A stretch of DNA of 64,000 bases from Bacillus sp. S/N-304-OC-R1 (lineage in GTDB: Bacteria; Bacillota; Bacilli; Bacillales; Cytobacillaceae): the NCBI RefSeq assembly GCF_019749375.1, contig NZ_JACWFE010000013.1:62001-126000 (forward strand). The letters run 5' to 3'. A program made the translations under genes and the position numbers. Of this stretch, positions 55,554-64,000 are shown piece after piece; the stretch's first letter is position 1, and each line of letters starts with the position of its first letter. Below the pieces are notes generated by a model. It made no database searches and had not been told where the DNA came from. It was given only the letters and a program-made list of their open reading frames with translations.

Positions 55554-56816
55554 ATGAAACAAATGTACCCGAAAAATGGCCACGTCATTCTACATGTTGA
55601 TATGAACAGCTTCTATGCCTCAGTTGAGATGGCCTATGATCCTTCTTTAAAAGGGAAGCCGCTTGCAATTGCCGGCAATCCTGCTGAACGGAGAGGGATT
55701 ATCGTGACATGCAGTTATGAGGCTAGAAGGTTTGGGGTGAAAACAACAATGCCGCTTTGGGAGGCGAAGAAGCTTTGTCCGGAGCTCATTATTAAAAAGC
55801 CTAACTTTGATAGATATCGTGCCGCTTCCATCGGAATGTTTGAAATTTTAAATGAATACTCGGATCTCGTTGAACCAGTCTCTATAGATGAAGGCTATAT
55901 AGATATAACCGAGAGCTATGAACACGGTACACCTCTTGAAATTGCTGAGAAAATTCAAAAGCAGATCATGCAGCAGCTGGATTTGCCATGCAGTATTGGG
56001 ATTGCTCCTAATAAATTCCTAGCTAAAACTGCTTCAGATATGAAAAAACCAATGGGGATAACCGTACTAAGGAAAAGAGATGTTCCAAACATCCTCTGGC
56101 CATTAGAAGTTGAACAAATGCATGGAGTTGGGAAAAAGACAGGGGGAAAATTGCGCAGTATGCAAATCGATACAATCGGGGATTTAGCGATTGCTAATGA
56201 CATTCAGCTTAAATCTGCACTTGGCATTAATGGTATTCGTCTGAAGGAAAGAGCAAATGGAATTGACAGACGAATGGTAGATCCTGAGGCTGCTTCAGAA
56301 TTCAAAAGTGTCGGGAACTCTACGACTTTGCCGAGAGATAATTCTAATCAGCAGGAGCTTCTTGAGGTTATTGAAAATCTGTCTGGCACCGTATCAGCCA
56401 GACTTAAAAGAAAAAAGGTCCTCTCATCTTCATTGAGTATTATGATTCGCTATAAGGATAGAAAAACAGTGACAAGAAGCAAAAAACTCGAAAATCCAAT
56501 CCAGAAGAAGGAAGAAATATTTTCAGCAGCCAAGAAATTATTTTTAAAACATTGGACTGGTGATCCTGTGAGGCTACTAGGGGTTACTGGAACAGATTTA
56601 GTTGAATACAATGAGGCCGTTAAACAGCTTGATTTATTTAGCTACGAGGCAGAGGCCAAAAAGGAGCCGCTTTTTAAGGCACTGTCAAATCTTCGTGAAA
56701 AATATGGCTCCCAAATAATCGAAAGTGCTGCAGGAATGCCTGAAATCAAAAAGCAGCAGCAAAGAATAGGGACAGAAACAAGCTTTAACAAGGATTTTCT
56801 TCAAGAGAGAGAATAA
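55554..56816 (+). CDS. polYB: DNA polymerase IV, Y family
   Basis: The 420-residue polymerase has the Y-family catalytic motifs HVDMNSFYASVE and SIDEGYIDIT, the RRGIIVTCSYEARRFGVKT finger motif, a helix-hairpin-helix thumb (MHGVGKKTGGKLRSMQIDTIGDLA) and a little-finger domain. A clamp-binding QLDLF motif lies near the C-terminus (about residue 361). It performs translesion synthesis. It corresponds to YqjH by position in the yqj cluster. The start ATG 55554 has AAGGGAAG upstream. Confidence 0.94.
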   Translation: MKQMYPKNGHVILHVDMNSFYASVEMAYDPSLKGKPLAIAGNPAERRGIIVTCSYEARRFGVKTTMPLWEAKKLCPELIIKKPNFDRYRAASIGMFEILNEYSDLVEPVSIDEGYIDITESYEHGTPLEIAEKIQKQIMQQLDLPCSIGIAPNKFLAKTASDMKKPMGITVLRKRDVPNILWPLEVEQMHGVGKKTGGKLRSMQIDTIGDLAIANDIQLKSALGINGIRLKERANGIDRRMVDPEAASEFKSVGNSTTLPRDNSNQQELLEVIENLSGTVSARLKRKKVLSSSLSIMIRYKDRKTVTRSKKLENPIQKKEEIFSAAKKLFLKHWTGDPVRLLGVTGTDLVEYNEAVKQLDLFSYEAEAKKEPLFKALSNLREKYGSQIIESAAGMPEIKKQQQRIGTETSFNKDFLQERE

Positions 56817-56833
56817 AGGATTGTAAATTACAG

Positions 56834-56867
56834 GAGTGCTCTATTAACGATAGGCACTCTTTTTTTA
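56834..56867 (+). terminator. Terminator of polYB
   Basis: GAGTGC...GCACTC with an inner CTAT...ATAG stem, five-base loop, then a T8 run. Confidence 0.85.
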
Positions 56868-56990
56868 AGGCTTTGTTCTAAAAGATTGTTGCTTACTTTA
56901 CAATATTTAAACCACAGAGTGGATTGGAGCGGAAAGCAAGTGCCTGTAGCGGAAAGGAACGGTTCACTGTTTAGTCTTAACAACAAAGTT
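56868..56990. repeat. MITE-like remnant with inverted ends
   Basis: CTTTGTT (56871-56877) and AACAAAG (56982-56988) are inverted, and neighbouring bases extend the match imperfectly. Between them AGCGGAAAG occurs twice (56928-56936 and 56948-56956) in a GC-richer patch. This resembles short non-coding interspersed elements of Bacillus. The rest of the gap to 57108 is AT-rich with no other supported feature. Confidence 0.45.
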
Positions 56991-57108
56991 TACAAAAACA
57001 GTATTTTTTAATTTCAATAATTTTAAGTATAAAATCTTTTTAAACGTAAAAAAATAAAAGTTATTCCTGGCTATATAATTTTTTCTTCAATGTGTTTGGA
57101 GGTGTCCA

Positions 57109-58107
57109 ATGGAACATCAGGATCGCAGTAGCTTGACATCAGCTGAAATTGGAAAACTATGGGCTACTTATATGGGAAATACGATGGCTAAGTGTGTTCT
57201 TAGTTATTTTCAACATCATACAGAAGACGAGGATATTAAAAGAGTTGTTGGAACTGCACTAAACTTTAGTGAAAGGCTTATAGTTGAAATTAAAGATATA
57301 TTTAAGCAAGAAAACTTTCCAGTGCCTGCTGGGTTCTCAGATGAAGATGTAAACCTTGATGCTCCAAGGTTATTTGCGGATGAGCTTTACCTCCATTACT
57401 TGAAATATACGGGGAAAGCTGGAGTGAGCATTTATTCAATTGCCATCCCTCTAATGACAAAAAAAAATATTAGAGATTTTTTTATTAATGCACTAAACTC
57501 AACTGTTAAGCTAATTACAGAGGTTAATGACGTATTAATGGAAAAAGGCTTTTATATTAAGCCACCGCTTATTCCTATACCTGAGAATGTGGATTTTGTG
57601 AAAAAACAAAATTATTTAAATGGCTTTTTAGGGGATGTTAGGCCTCTCCATGCGTTAGAAATTTCGCATCTATACGACAATATTGAGAATAACGTAACAA
57701 GCAAGGCATTGCTAATTGCATTTAGCCAAGTAGCCAAGATGGGATCAATTGAGAGGTTTATGTTAAGAGGAAAGGAAATTACAAGTAAACACATTGAAAA
57801 TTGTATACAACAGCTTCATAACGATAATTTACCGGCTCTATTGTTATTGGACAATCTTGTAAGCACTTCTACCATTGCGCCTTTCTCAGATAAATTAATG
57901 TTATGGCATAAAATAGACATGTTCTCAATGAAAATTAGAACATATGCAAATGCTGCTTCACTTAACGGAAGGCGAGACATTGGAGCCATGTATGCACGCT
58001 TTTTATTAGACATCAGTCTTTATGTTGAGGACGGAGCTAATATTATGATAGATCAAGGCTGGATGGAGAAAGTTCCACAAGCAGCAGATCGAAAAAAATT
58101 AAAATGA
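57109..58107 (+). CDS. DUF3231 family protein
   Basis: The 332-residue product is predicted to be all helical, in two similar halves (about 1-165 and 170-332). Each half opens with a SAEIGKLWATYMGNT or ALEISHLYDNIENN type helix, then has long helices ending in VNDVLMEKGFYIKPP and GANIMIDQGWMEKVP. This duplicated pattern is the hallmark of DUF3231, a ferritin-like-fold family frequent in spore formers with no known function. No Glu/His di-iron set is evident by eye. The start ATG 57109 has GGAGGTG upstream. It is monocistronic. Confidence 0.88.
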   Translation: MEHQDRSSLTSAEIGKLWATYMGNTMAKCVLSYFQHHTEDEDIKRVVGTALNFSERLIVEIKDIFKQENFPVPAGFSDEDVNLDAPRLFADELYLHYLKYTGKAGVSIYSIAIPLMTKKNIRDFFINALNSTVKLITEVNDVLMEKGFYIKPPLIPIPENVDFVKKQNYLNGFLGDVRPLHALEISHLYDNIENNVTSKALLIAFSQVAKMGSIERFMLRGKEITSKHIENCIQQLHNDNLPALLLLDNLVSTSTIAPFSDKLMLWHKIDMFSMKIRTYANAASLNGRRDIGAMYARFLLDISLYVEDGANIMIDQGWMEKVPQAADRKKLK

Positions 58108-58116
58108 TATATATAT

Positions 58117-58155
58117 AAAGTCTATTTACTCTATTCAGAGAAATAGACTTTTTTT
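58117..58155 (+). terminator. Terminator of the DUF3231 gene
   Basis: Perfect 11-bp stem AAAGTCTATTT / AAATAGACTTT, 13-base loop, T tract. Confidence 0.85.
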
Positions 58156-58249
58156 CTATCTAAGCGTCTTTATGGCATCATTACTGTTTAATGGAATGGA
58201 TGTGTTATAGTTAAAATAGGAAGCTGATCTTTGATAAAGGAGTTTATTT

Positions 58250-59176
58250 ATGGATGTTTTTTTCTTAGGAACAGGTGCGGGAATGCCTGCTAAGCTGAGG
58301 AATGTGACCTCAATTGCCTTAAAGCTGCTTGAAGAACGCGGCACTATCTGGTTATTCGATTGTGGGGAGGCAACCCAGCATCAAATTTTACATACTTCCA
58401 TTAAACCGCGAAGAATTGAAAAAATTTTTATTACTCATCTTCACGGAGATCATATTTACGGTTTACCCGGTTTATTATCAAGCCGCTCTTTTCAAGGCGG
58501 CGAATCAGAAGTAACTCTTTACGGTCCAAAGGGTTTAAAGGAATATGTGGAAATTTCCTTAACCATTAGCCAAACATATTTAAAATATCCTTTAAAAATC
58601 ATTGAGATTGAGGAAGGTATTATTTTTGAAGATAATGAGTTTTTAGTGGAAGCCCGCCTTCTTGAGCATGGTATTCCTTCTTATGGTTATCGTGTTATCG
58701 AAAAGGATCGGCCAGGTACTCTTCTTGCAGAAAAACTGCTGGAGGCAGGCATAAAGCCAGGACCACTTTATAAAAAAATAAAAAAAGGAGAGCCGATTGT
58801 TCTTGAAGACGGGAGAGTCATTAACTCTTCTGAATTTGTAGGTCCTGCGCAAAAGGGAAGAATTGTGACAATTCTTGGAGACACTCGCAAATGTGAAGCC
58901 GCTATTGAATTGGCAAAAGAAGCGGATTTGCTTATTCATGAAGCAACTTTTTCTGCCGGCGAGGAAAATCTTGCGTTTGAATATTTTCATTCCACTACAA
59001 CCCAGGCAGCTATGATTGCGAAAATGGCAGGGGCCAAACAGCTTTGTCTTACACATATTAGTTCAAGATATGACCGAAATGATTGGCAGACATTAGTTCA
59101 AGAGGCACAAACTATTTTTTCTAATACTGATATTGCATTGGATTTTAAGGAAATTAATATTCCGTTTGAGAAATAG
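58250..59176 (+). CDS. rnz: Ribonuclease Z
   Basis: The 308-residue metallo-beta-lactamase-fold nuclease has the zinc motif [16 protein letters not shown] (about residues 60-75), the RNase Z-specific [16 protein letters not shown] segment, a long exosite insert (about 155-205), GDTRKCEA and a late HISSRY. It processes tRNA 3' ends. The start ATG 58250 has AAAGGAG upstream. Confidence 0.95.
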   Translation: MDVFFLGTGAGMPAKLRNVTSIALKLLEERGTIWLFDCGEATQHQILHTSIKPRRIEKIFITHLHGDHIYGLPGLLSSRSFQGGESEVTLYGPKGLKEYVEISLTISQTYLKYPLKIIEIEEGIIFEDNEFLVEARLLEHGIPSYGYRVIEKDRPGTLLAEKLLEAGIKPGPLYKKIKKGEPIVLEDGRVINSSEFVGPAQKGRIVTILGDTRKCEAAIELAKEADLLIHEATFSAGEENLAFEYFHSTTTQAAMIAKMAGAKQLCLTHISSRYDRNDWQTLVQEAQTIFSNTDIALDFKEINIPFEK

Positions 59177-59209
59177 AAGTATTTTTTATAAAAGGAGAGG
59201 AGTCTCTTA

Positions 59210-59752
59210 ATGATGAAAACGATTTATTTCATCCGTCATGCACATGCGGAGGGACAGCCATTTGATTCGGCACTTACCAAAAAGGGCAGGGAACAAGCGG
59301 ATGCTCTTATTGCTTTTTTCTCAGAAAAAGAGATTAATCGAATTTATTCGAGTCCTTATTTACGGGCAATTGAAACGATTAGCCCTTTGGCTAAATCTAG
59401 AGGTATGGACATTTTAGAGGATGAAAGGCTTGGAGAGCGCATGCTTAGTTCATCTTATTTTGATGACTGGCAAGATAAGCTTAGGGAAAGCTTTGCTGAT
59501 TTTGATCTTTGCTTTGAAGGCGGAGAGTCACACGCTCAGGCAATGGAGCGGGTACAGTCTATCTTAGAGGATGTTATTCTGTCTGAAGATCAGAATATTA
59601 TTTTAGTTAGCCATGGAAACCTTACGACCTTAATGCTTCGGTATTTTGATGATCGTTTTGGATTTGAACAATTAATGAATATGACGAATCCTGATGTTTT
59701 TGAAATTTTGATTCATAACGATGAAGTGAAGTTAAATCGGATTTGGAAATAG
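59210..59752 (+). CDS. Histidine phosphatase family protein
   Basis: The 180-residue protein has the RHG-type motif FIRHAHAEGQ (here RHA), the second catalytic region YSSPYLRAIETISPLA with its Arg, a GE motif in LGERMLSSSYF and LVSHGNLTTLML with the second His. It may act on phosphosugars or nucleotides; the substrate is not evident. Two adjacent ATGs (59210, 59213) follow GGAGAGG; either could be used. It lies 33 bp after rnz and is likely co-transcribed. Confidence 0.88.
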   Translation: MMKTIYFIRHAHAEGQPFDSALTKKGREQADALIAFFSEKEINRIYSSPYLRAIETISPLAKSRGMDILEDERLGERMLSSSYFDDWQDKLRESFADFDLCFEGGESHAQAMERVQSILEDVILSEDQNIILVSHGNLTTLMLRYFDDRFGFEQLMNMTNPDVFEILIHNDEVKLNRIWK

Positions 59753-59863
59753 GTGAATGTCTTCTATTTCTTCAGGAAGAGATGTAATTTTCAATTTTTT
59801 ATTGTATAGGAAATTATAAATTCGCATGCTGTGTATAACGTTGTCAAAAATTTTGTTTACGTT

Positions 59864-60036
59864 CAGCTCCAGCGCCTACCCCCTCGAGGTCACAAGCCAA
59901 TCCTCCCAAAAAGGTAAAGAACACCTTTCCGTGAGGCTTGTCTTGTGCTTGTCGGGGGTGAGCACAAAGGAAAGCTTCTGCGAATAATCCTCGCAGGAAC
60001 AATTGTCCTTTAATTGTTCCGAAGGCGCTTGCGCAT
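59864..60036. repeat. Second interspersed palindromic repeat
   Basis: The left arm AGCGCCTACCCCC (59870-59882) is answered by GGGGGTGAGC (59954-59963) and GGCGCT near 60024. Internal hairpins are ACAAGCC/GGCTTGT, AAAGGT/ACCTTT and GGAACAATT/AATTGTTCC. It shares CCTCGAGGTC and the CTTGTCGGGG block with the element at 37.6 kb, in opposite orientation. The bases 59753-59863 before it show nothing I can name. Confidence 0.75.
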
Positions 60037-60042
60037 TTGTTC

Positions 60043-60071
60043 TTGACATACCTAAAAGCACATACTATAAT
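60043..60071 (+). promoter_or_regulatory. Consensus sigma-A promoter of the T-box operon
   Basis: TTGACA (60043-60048), 17 bp, TATAAT (60066-60071): a perfect match at optimal spacing, abutting the repeat element and about 330 bp upstream of the transporter. The distance fits a T-box leader. Confidence 0.88.
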
Positions 60072-60097
60072 CTCACTTAAACCTAAATTATTATATC

Positions 60098-60318
60098 AGT
60101 AAAGCTATGAAGAGTTACTATTAAGTCTTATTTCCCTGTTTAGAGAGAGTTAGTGGCTGGTGGAAACTAACACAAAGATAAGATGAATTTCAGCTTGGAG
60201 CTTTTTTTACTGTCTTCTATTGGCGGTAAAAACGGTCATTCCGTTAACATGTTGAGTGGAAAGTCACATGCTTTCAAAAAGGGTGGTACCGCGTGAAGTA
60301 TTCACGTCCCTTTTGATA
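60098..60318 (+). promoter_or_regulatory. T-box leader, likely tRNA-Phe responsive
   Basis: The T-box core GGGTGGTACCGCG (60281-60293) is exact. Stem I is visible: AAGC near 60102 pairs with GCTT near 60194, CTTAT pairs with ATAAG above it, and GTTAG/CTAAC forms the distal stem. The specifier loop reads GATGAATTTCAGCTTGGAGC; aligned on the conserved purine and lower stem, the specifier triplet is TTC (Phe). A CGTGAA-GTA-TTCACG hairpin with CCCTTTT makes the terminator that competes with the antiterminator. The leader should raise transporter expression when tRNA-Phe is uncharged. Confidence 0.85.
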
Positions 60319-60402
60319 GGCTGTGGCTTTTTTGTATTTTAAAAAAATTGATATTTTAGGCTTTCATTCTGTTAACAGGATTTTATTTGAGGAGGAGCAT
60401 TT

Positions 60403-61746
60403 ATGCAGCAAGATGAACAATGGTCATCGAAAATTGGATTTATATTAGCTTCTGCTGGATCAGCCATCGGGCTTGGGGCTATTTGGAAGCTACCTTACGT
60501 TACAGGCATGAGCGGAGGCGGGGCATTTATTTTATTATTTTTAATTTTTTCTCTGCTAATTGGTTTTCCGCTGCTGTTAGGGGAATTTGTCATTGGACGA
60601 AGTACGGGAAAAGAAGCAATCTCTGCTTATAAAACAATTGCTCCTAGAACTAAATGGCATTGGATTGGTTATTTAGGGGTATTTACATGCTTTCTGCTCC
60701 TATCCTTTTATAGCGTAATTGGCGGCTGGATTATTCAATATCTGTATTACAATGTGGCGGATCTGGTGGGAGCTTCAAGTAATGTTGATTATGAAGCATT
60801 GTTTGGCTCAACTGTTTCCAATCCGGTACCTGTAGTAATTTCACAAGGCATTTTTCTGGTGATTACCATTTATGTTGTCGCAAGAGGCGTTCAAAAGGGA
60901 ATTGAACAAATTAGTAAAATTCTTATGCCAGCACTATTTATTTTGTTTATTATTTTAATTTTTCGTTCCCTTACATTAAATAATGCGATGGAAGGGATCA
61001 GCTTCTTTTTAAAGCCTGACTTTTCAAGGTTAACGTCAGATAGCATTCTGTACGCAATGGGGCAGTCATTTTTTTCCTTGAGTGTAGGGGTGTCAGTTAT
61101 GGTTACGTATAGCTCGTATTTATCAAAAAAAGAGAGCATCCTTCAGCCAGCTCTATCTGTCGTTTTTATGAATCTATTTATTTCCCTTCTAGCGGGGCTC
61201 GCTATATTTCCAGCAGTATTTTCATTAGGGTTTGAGCCGACTGCTGGTCCAGGGCTGTTATTTATTGTTTTACCATCAGTTTTTGATCAAATTATGTTTG
61301 GAAAATGGTTCTTGCTTTTTTTCCTTGCTTTATTCTTATTTGCAACACTGACATCAGCCTTTTCAATGTTAGAAATCGTTGTTGCAGCACTCACTAGCAA
61401 AAAGGGGAAAGGAAGAACGGCCACGTCTTGGATGATGGGGGCAGCTATTTTTCTAGTCGGTATTCCTTCAGCTTTATCGTTTAGCACGCTGTCTGATATT
61501 ACGTTCTTTGGTAAAAGTATATTCGATAGCGCTGATTTTCTAGTCAGCAATATTTTAATGCCGACAGGTGCATTGTTCATTTCAATTTTCGTTTCTTTTA
61601 AAATGAAGAAAGACTTATTAAGAAGTGAATTAATCCAAGGATCGAAAGGGTTAAATCTGATTTTTACTGTTTGGTTTTTATTGATGAGATTTGTTGTACC
61701 GGTTGTCATTATTATTGTATTTTTAGATTCATTGGAGCTTATTTAA
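60403..61746 (+). CDS. Neurotransmitter:sodium symporter (NSS) family transporter
   Basis: The 447-residue protein has about eleven or twelve helices. The NSS signature [31 protein letters not shown] (residues 11-41) contains the unwound first helix and sodium-site residues; another diagnostic stretch is [21 protein letters not shown]. Bacterial relatives such as MhsT and TnaT import hydrophobic or aromatic amino acids with sodium. The Phe-type T-box in front suggests phenylalanine (or aromatic amino acid) uptake; that is inference. The start ATG 60403 has GAGGAGG upstream. It is a single-gene unit. Confidence 0.93.
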   Translation: MQQDEQWSSKIGFILASAGSAIGLGAIWKLPYVTGMSGGGAFILLFLIFSLLIGFPLLLGEFVIGRSTGKEAISAYKTIAPRTKWHWIGYLGVFTCFLLLSFYSVIGGWIIQYLYYNVADLVGASSNVDYEALFGSTVSNPVPVVISQGIFLVITIYVVARGVQKGIEQISKILMPALFILFIILIFRSLTLNNAMEGISFFLKPDFSRLTSDSILYAMGQSFFSLSVGVSVMVTYSSYLSKKESILQPALSVVFMNLFISLLAGLAIFPAVFSLGFEPTAGPGLLFIVLPSVFDQIMFGKWFLLFFLALFLFATLTSAFSMLEIVVAALTSKKGKGRTATSWMMGAAIFLVGIPSALSFSTLSDITFFGKSIFDSADFLVSNILMPTGALFISIFVSFKMKKDLLRSELIQGSKGLNLIFTVWFLLMRFVVPVVIIIVFLDSLELI

Positions 61747-61748
61747 AT

Positions 61749-61785
61749 AAAAACAGGATGGAGAAATTTATCCATCCTGTTTTTA
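61749..61785. terminator. Shared terminator of the NSS gene and namA
   Basis: Perfect 14-bp stem AAAAACAGGATGGA / TCCATCCTGTTTTT with an eight-base loop; symmetrical A and T tracts suit both strands. Confidence 0.92.
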
Positions 61786-61797
61786 TTTCAGGGTCAT

Positions 61798-62817
61798 TTA
61801 CATCCAGCCGCGCTCATATTGTTTAGGGGATTGGATTTGTGCGCCTAGTTCTACTGCGGCTGTTCGCGGCCAGTATGGATCACGCAATAGCTCACGAGCG
61901 ATAAAAATTAAATCTGCGCGATCATTTTGCAGGATTTCCTCTGCGTGTATTGGGGATGTAATCAATCCGACAGCACCTGTTGGAATTTCAGCTTCTTTTT
62001 TAATTTTTTCAGCAAAAGGCACTTGGTAGCCAGGGTACGTATGTATTCTTGCTGGGACGACTGCTCCTGAACTGCAGTCGATCAGGTCAACACCTTGCTC
62101 CTTCATCCAGTGAGCCATTTCCACGTAATCCTCTGCTTCCATACCTTCTTCATGATAGTCACTTGCTGAAATTCTAACAAAAAGCGGTCCGTCCCATACT
62201 GACTTAATGGCATCGATCACTTCACGGAGGAAACGGTAGCGATTTTCAGCAGATCCCCCATATCCATCAGTCCGTTTGTTCGATAGTGGGGAAAGAAATT
62301 CATTAATCAAGTAGCCGTGCGCTCCATGAATCTCAATGACATCAAAGCCAGCTTGCTTGGCTCGGACAGCACCTTGTTTAAATGCTTCGACTGTATCCTG
62401 AATATCCTCCATTGACATTTCCTTCGGAGTTTTCATTTGTTCATTGAAGGAGAGTGGTGAAGGAGCGATAATCTCGCCTTCCAAAACAGCTTTTCTTCCA
62501 GCGTGAGCAAGCTGAATTCCTGTTGCTGAACCATGTTCCTTCATTAACTCTGTCAGCTCTTTTAATCCTTCTATGTGATCATCGCTCCAAATTCCTAAAT
62601 CATTTGGAGAAATGCGTCCTTGAGGGGTTACCGCTGTTGCTTCAATAATGATTAAGCCAACCTGACCGATTGCACGGCTTGTATAATGAGTTTTGTGCCA
62701 ATTTTCAACGATGCCATCTTCATTATGGCAGGAGTACATACACATAGGTGACATGACAATCCGGTTTTTAAATGTAGTGTTTTTTATCGTAAACGGAGAA
62801 AAAAGCTTTGTTTCCAT
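61798..62817 (-). CDS. namA: NADPH dehydrogenase, old yellow enzyme (YqjM-like)
   Basis: The 339-residue FMN enzyme matches Yqj[27 protein letters not shown] with the regulatory Cys about residue 26, [46 protein letters not shown] and [15 protein letters not shown]. It reduces activated alkenes and is linked to xenobiotic or oxidative stress defence. The start ATG 62817 has AAGGAGG upstream. It is divergent from nothing nearby: the next gene is on the same strand 79 bp upstream. Confidence 0.95.
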   Translation of the reverse strand: METKLFSPFTIKNTTFKNRIVMSPMCMYSCHNEDGIVENWHKTHYTSRAIGQVGLIIIEATAVTPQGRISPNDLGIWSDDHIEGLKELTELMKEHGSATGIQLAHAGRKAVLEGEIIAPSPLSFNEQMKTPKEMSMEDIQDTVEAFKQGAVRAKQAGFDVIEIHGAHGYLINEFLSPLSNKRTDGYGGSAENRYRFLREVIDAIKSVWDGPLFVRISASDYHEEGMEAEDYVEMAHWMKEQGVDLIDCSSGAVVPARIHTYPGYQVPFAEKIKKEAEIPTGAVGLITSPIHAEEILQNDRADLIFIARELLRDPYWPRTAAVELGAQIQSPKQYERGWM

Positions 62818-62896
62818 AGAGAGCCTCCTTATTTTTACTTCTATATTAGTATATCAAGGAGACGAGGATAAAAAAAAGAAATTGCCCTAAATCTGG

Positions 62897-64000
62897 TTAA
62901 TCCTTCTCCCGTAATTCTTTCAGACGGTATTTTGTACCTCTCCAAACAATGCCTCCCCGGATAAACGTTAAGAGACTTGCTCGAATTATAGAGTATATAA
63001 AAAGAAGTGCTGTAATAGGGAAAACGAGAAATAGCAGTGGTGAATAGGTTGTCATTCTTCTAATAATAAGAGTATAGACACAAGCTATCAAAATGACGTT
63101 GGCCATACTTAAAGCAGAAATATAAGTATTTGCCGTAAAGATGGTGAAAAACGGCATAACTTGGGAAATGAATGTTCCGGAAATAGCAAACAATACCATA
63201 CTAATGCGGTAGTGAAGCCCGGCAAATGTATTTTTCTCTAATCCAATTAATGCTTCCTTTAAACTGCCGTACCATTCCACCTCAAGCAAATCCAGGGCAG
63301 TTACGATCCTCTGACTGTATCCATGCCGTTTTATTCTTTGACCGAGCATCAGGTCATCATCAGGTCGCATTTTTATAGACTCATGTGTTCCTATTGATTC
63401 ATAAGTACTCTTAGCTATGAGGTTAAAAGCTCCGATTCCGATACCTGTTTTGGATTGAGGTTTATTAGCCATCCATGGACGTTTATAATATGAAAATCCA
63501 AACAGGAAAAAGGCAACAAAAGTTTTAAGCCAAAATCTATTTCCGCTTAAATTAGGGGCTGCGGTTAAATGATCTAGCTTATTTCTGGTAAAATAACCGA
63601 CAGCCTTGCCTATTGCGCTTGGCTGATAAAGAACATCAGCATCTGTAAATAAGAGCAATTCTCCAGATGCTATTTGTCCACCGGTAAACAGAGCATAATT
63701 TTTTCCAAGCCAGCCGTCTGGCAGATTTGAAATATGAACGACCTTTATTCGTGAATCTGACTCTCTTAGCTGCTCCATTTTTTCCCCGGTTTTGTCGGTG
63801 GACCGGTCATTGACTAAGACCCATTCAATATTTCTGTAATGCTGCATCAACTGACTGGCAATGCTTGTTTTGATATCTTTTTCTTCATTTCGGGCTGCAA
63901 CAATGATGGAAACGAGCGGTCCGTTTTCTAGCTCGCTCTCATCTTCAAGGCGTTTAAGTGTTCTAAAACCAAGAGATGCATCAATCAAAACAAATATCCA
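62897..64000 (-). CDS. Family 2 glycosyltransferase (N-terminus beyond window)
   Basis: The frame is open to the window edge. The visible part has a hydrophobic lead (FVLIDASLGFRTLKRLE), a GT2 domain with LVSIIVAARNEEKDI, VLVNDRSTDKTGEKM and the DxD-type FTDADVLYQ, then DDDLMLGQRIKRHGYSQR and three to four C-terminal helices. This resembles membrane glycosyltransferases that act on carotenoid or lipid acceptors. A TTG at 63988 is in frame but has no SD and the helix before GFRTLKRLE looks incomplete, so the true start is probably outside. Confidence 0.85.
   Translation of the reverse strand, partial: WIFVLIDASLGFRTLKRLEDESELENGPLVSIIVAARNEEKDIKTSIASQLMQHYRNIEWVLVNDRSTDKTGEKMEQLRESDSRIKVVHISNLPDGWLGKNYALFTGGQIASGELLLFTDADVLYQPSAIGKAVGYFTRNKLDHLTAAPNLSGNRFWLKTFVAFFLFGFSYYKRPWMANKPQSKTGIGIGAFNLIAKSTYESIGTHESIKMRPDDDLMLGQRIKRHGYSQRIVTALDLLEVEWYGSLKEALIGLEKNTFAGLHYRISMVLFAISGTFISQVMPFFTIFTANTYISALSMANVILIACVYTLIIRRMTTYSPLLFLVFPITALLFIYSIIRASLLTFIRGGIVWRGTKYRLKELREKD

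Noticed and set aside
58643..59056. Cys-rich reverse frame of 137 codons opposite rnz
   Set aside because: It overlaps the conserved RNase Z gene completely and has no SD; the Cys and Phe richness is a shadow of AT-rich coding.
59876..60061. Reverse-strand frame of 61 codons
   Set aside because: It lies within the palindromic repeat and has no coding character.
1..64000. Prophage, insertion sequence, CRISPR array or defence island
   Set aside because: No transposase, integrase, terminase, Cas or regularly spaced repeat was seen; gene order is that of a conserved Bacillaceae chromosome.

Overview
The window looks like a core chromosomal segment of a low-GC, endospore-forming member of the Bacillaceae. 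The evidence is the complete spoIIIAA-AH operon, spoIVB-spo0A, AG-rich Shine-Dalgarno (SD) sites, sigma-A/E/H-type promoters, and gene order that follows the Bacillus subtilis yqhP-to-yqjM segment. I see no prophage, insertion sequence, CRISPR array, rRNA or tRNA.

Layout. (1) 1-6.3 kb: yqhP (partial) and yqhQ on the minus strand, then yqhR, papA and efp on the plus strand. A candidate 6S-like non-coding RNA follows, then two minus-strand genes (SIMPL-domain protein, alkaline phosphatase) placed between efp and the spoIIIA operon. (2) 6.4-11.8 kb: the eight-gene spoIIIA operon behind a sigma-E-type promoter; spoIIID-like spacing is tight except before spoIIIAE, and spoIIIAD appears to start at ATT. 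(3) 11.8-12.5 kb: a decayed chemotaxis-receptor pseudogene. (4) 12.7-24.5 kb: accB-accC-yqhY, then nusB-folD-xseA-xseB-ispA-dxs-yqxC-argR-recN. (5) 24.6-28.3 kb: spoIVB, spo0A with a sigma-H promoter and 0A boxes, the mini-gene yycC, a glycerophosphodiesterase and a DUF2627 membrane protein. (6) 28.4-39.1 kb: bkdR and the sigma-54-driven branched-chain keto-acid operon ptb-bcd-buk-lpdV-bkdAA-bkdAB-bkdB, with an interspersed repeat inside it. (7) 39.3-44.5 kb: methylmalonyl-CoA mutase subunits and the chaperone meaB. (8) 44.6-52.9 kb: brxB, an arginine-type ABC transporter artPQR, yqjA, an L,D-transpeptidase, the 31-residue Prli42 gene, methylmalonyl-CoA epimerase, a carboxyltransferase and a peptidase. 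(9) 53-64 kb: a divergent MFS/MarR pair, an orphan CheW, DNA polymerase IV, a DUF3231 protein, RNase Z, a histidine phosphatase, a second copy of the interspersed repeat, a Phe-type T-box in front of an NSS-family transporter, namA, and a truncated glycosyltransferase.

How the genes work together. The bkd operon oxidises keto acids from Val, Ile and Leu to acyl-CoAs. Propionyl-CoA from Val and Ile can then pass through the carboxyltransferase (mmdA), epimerase (mce) and mutase (mutA/mutB with meaB) to succinyl-CoA, so the window holds most of a branched-chain amino-acid catabolic route. The spoIIIA operon, spoIVB and spo0A give sporulation initiation, the feeding-tube complex and sigma-K checkpoint signalling. 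accBC, ispA and dxs supply lipid and isoprenoid precursors.

I did not find a clearly new multigene system. The best leads are small: two mini-genes, the structured RNA after efp, the ATT start of spoIIIAD, several hairpins between operon genes, nested inverted-repeat elements, and the Phe-type T-box on a sodium-dependent transporter. All product names come from reading motifs and recalled family sequences; no database search was run.
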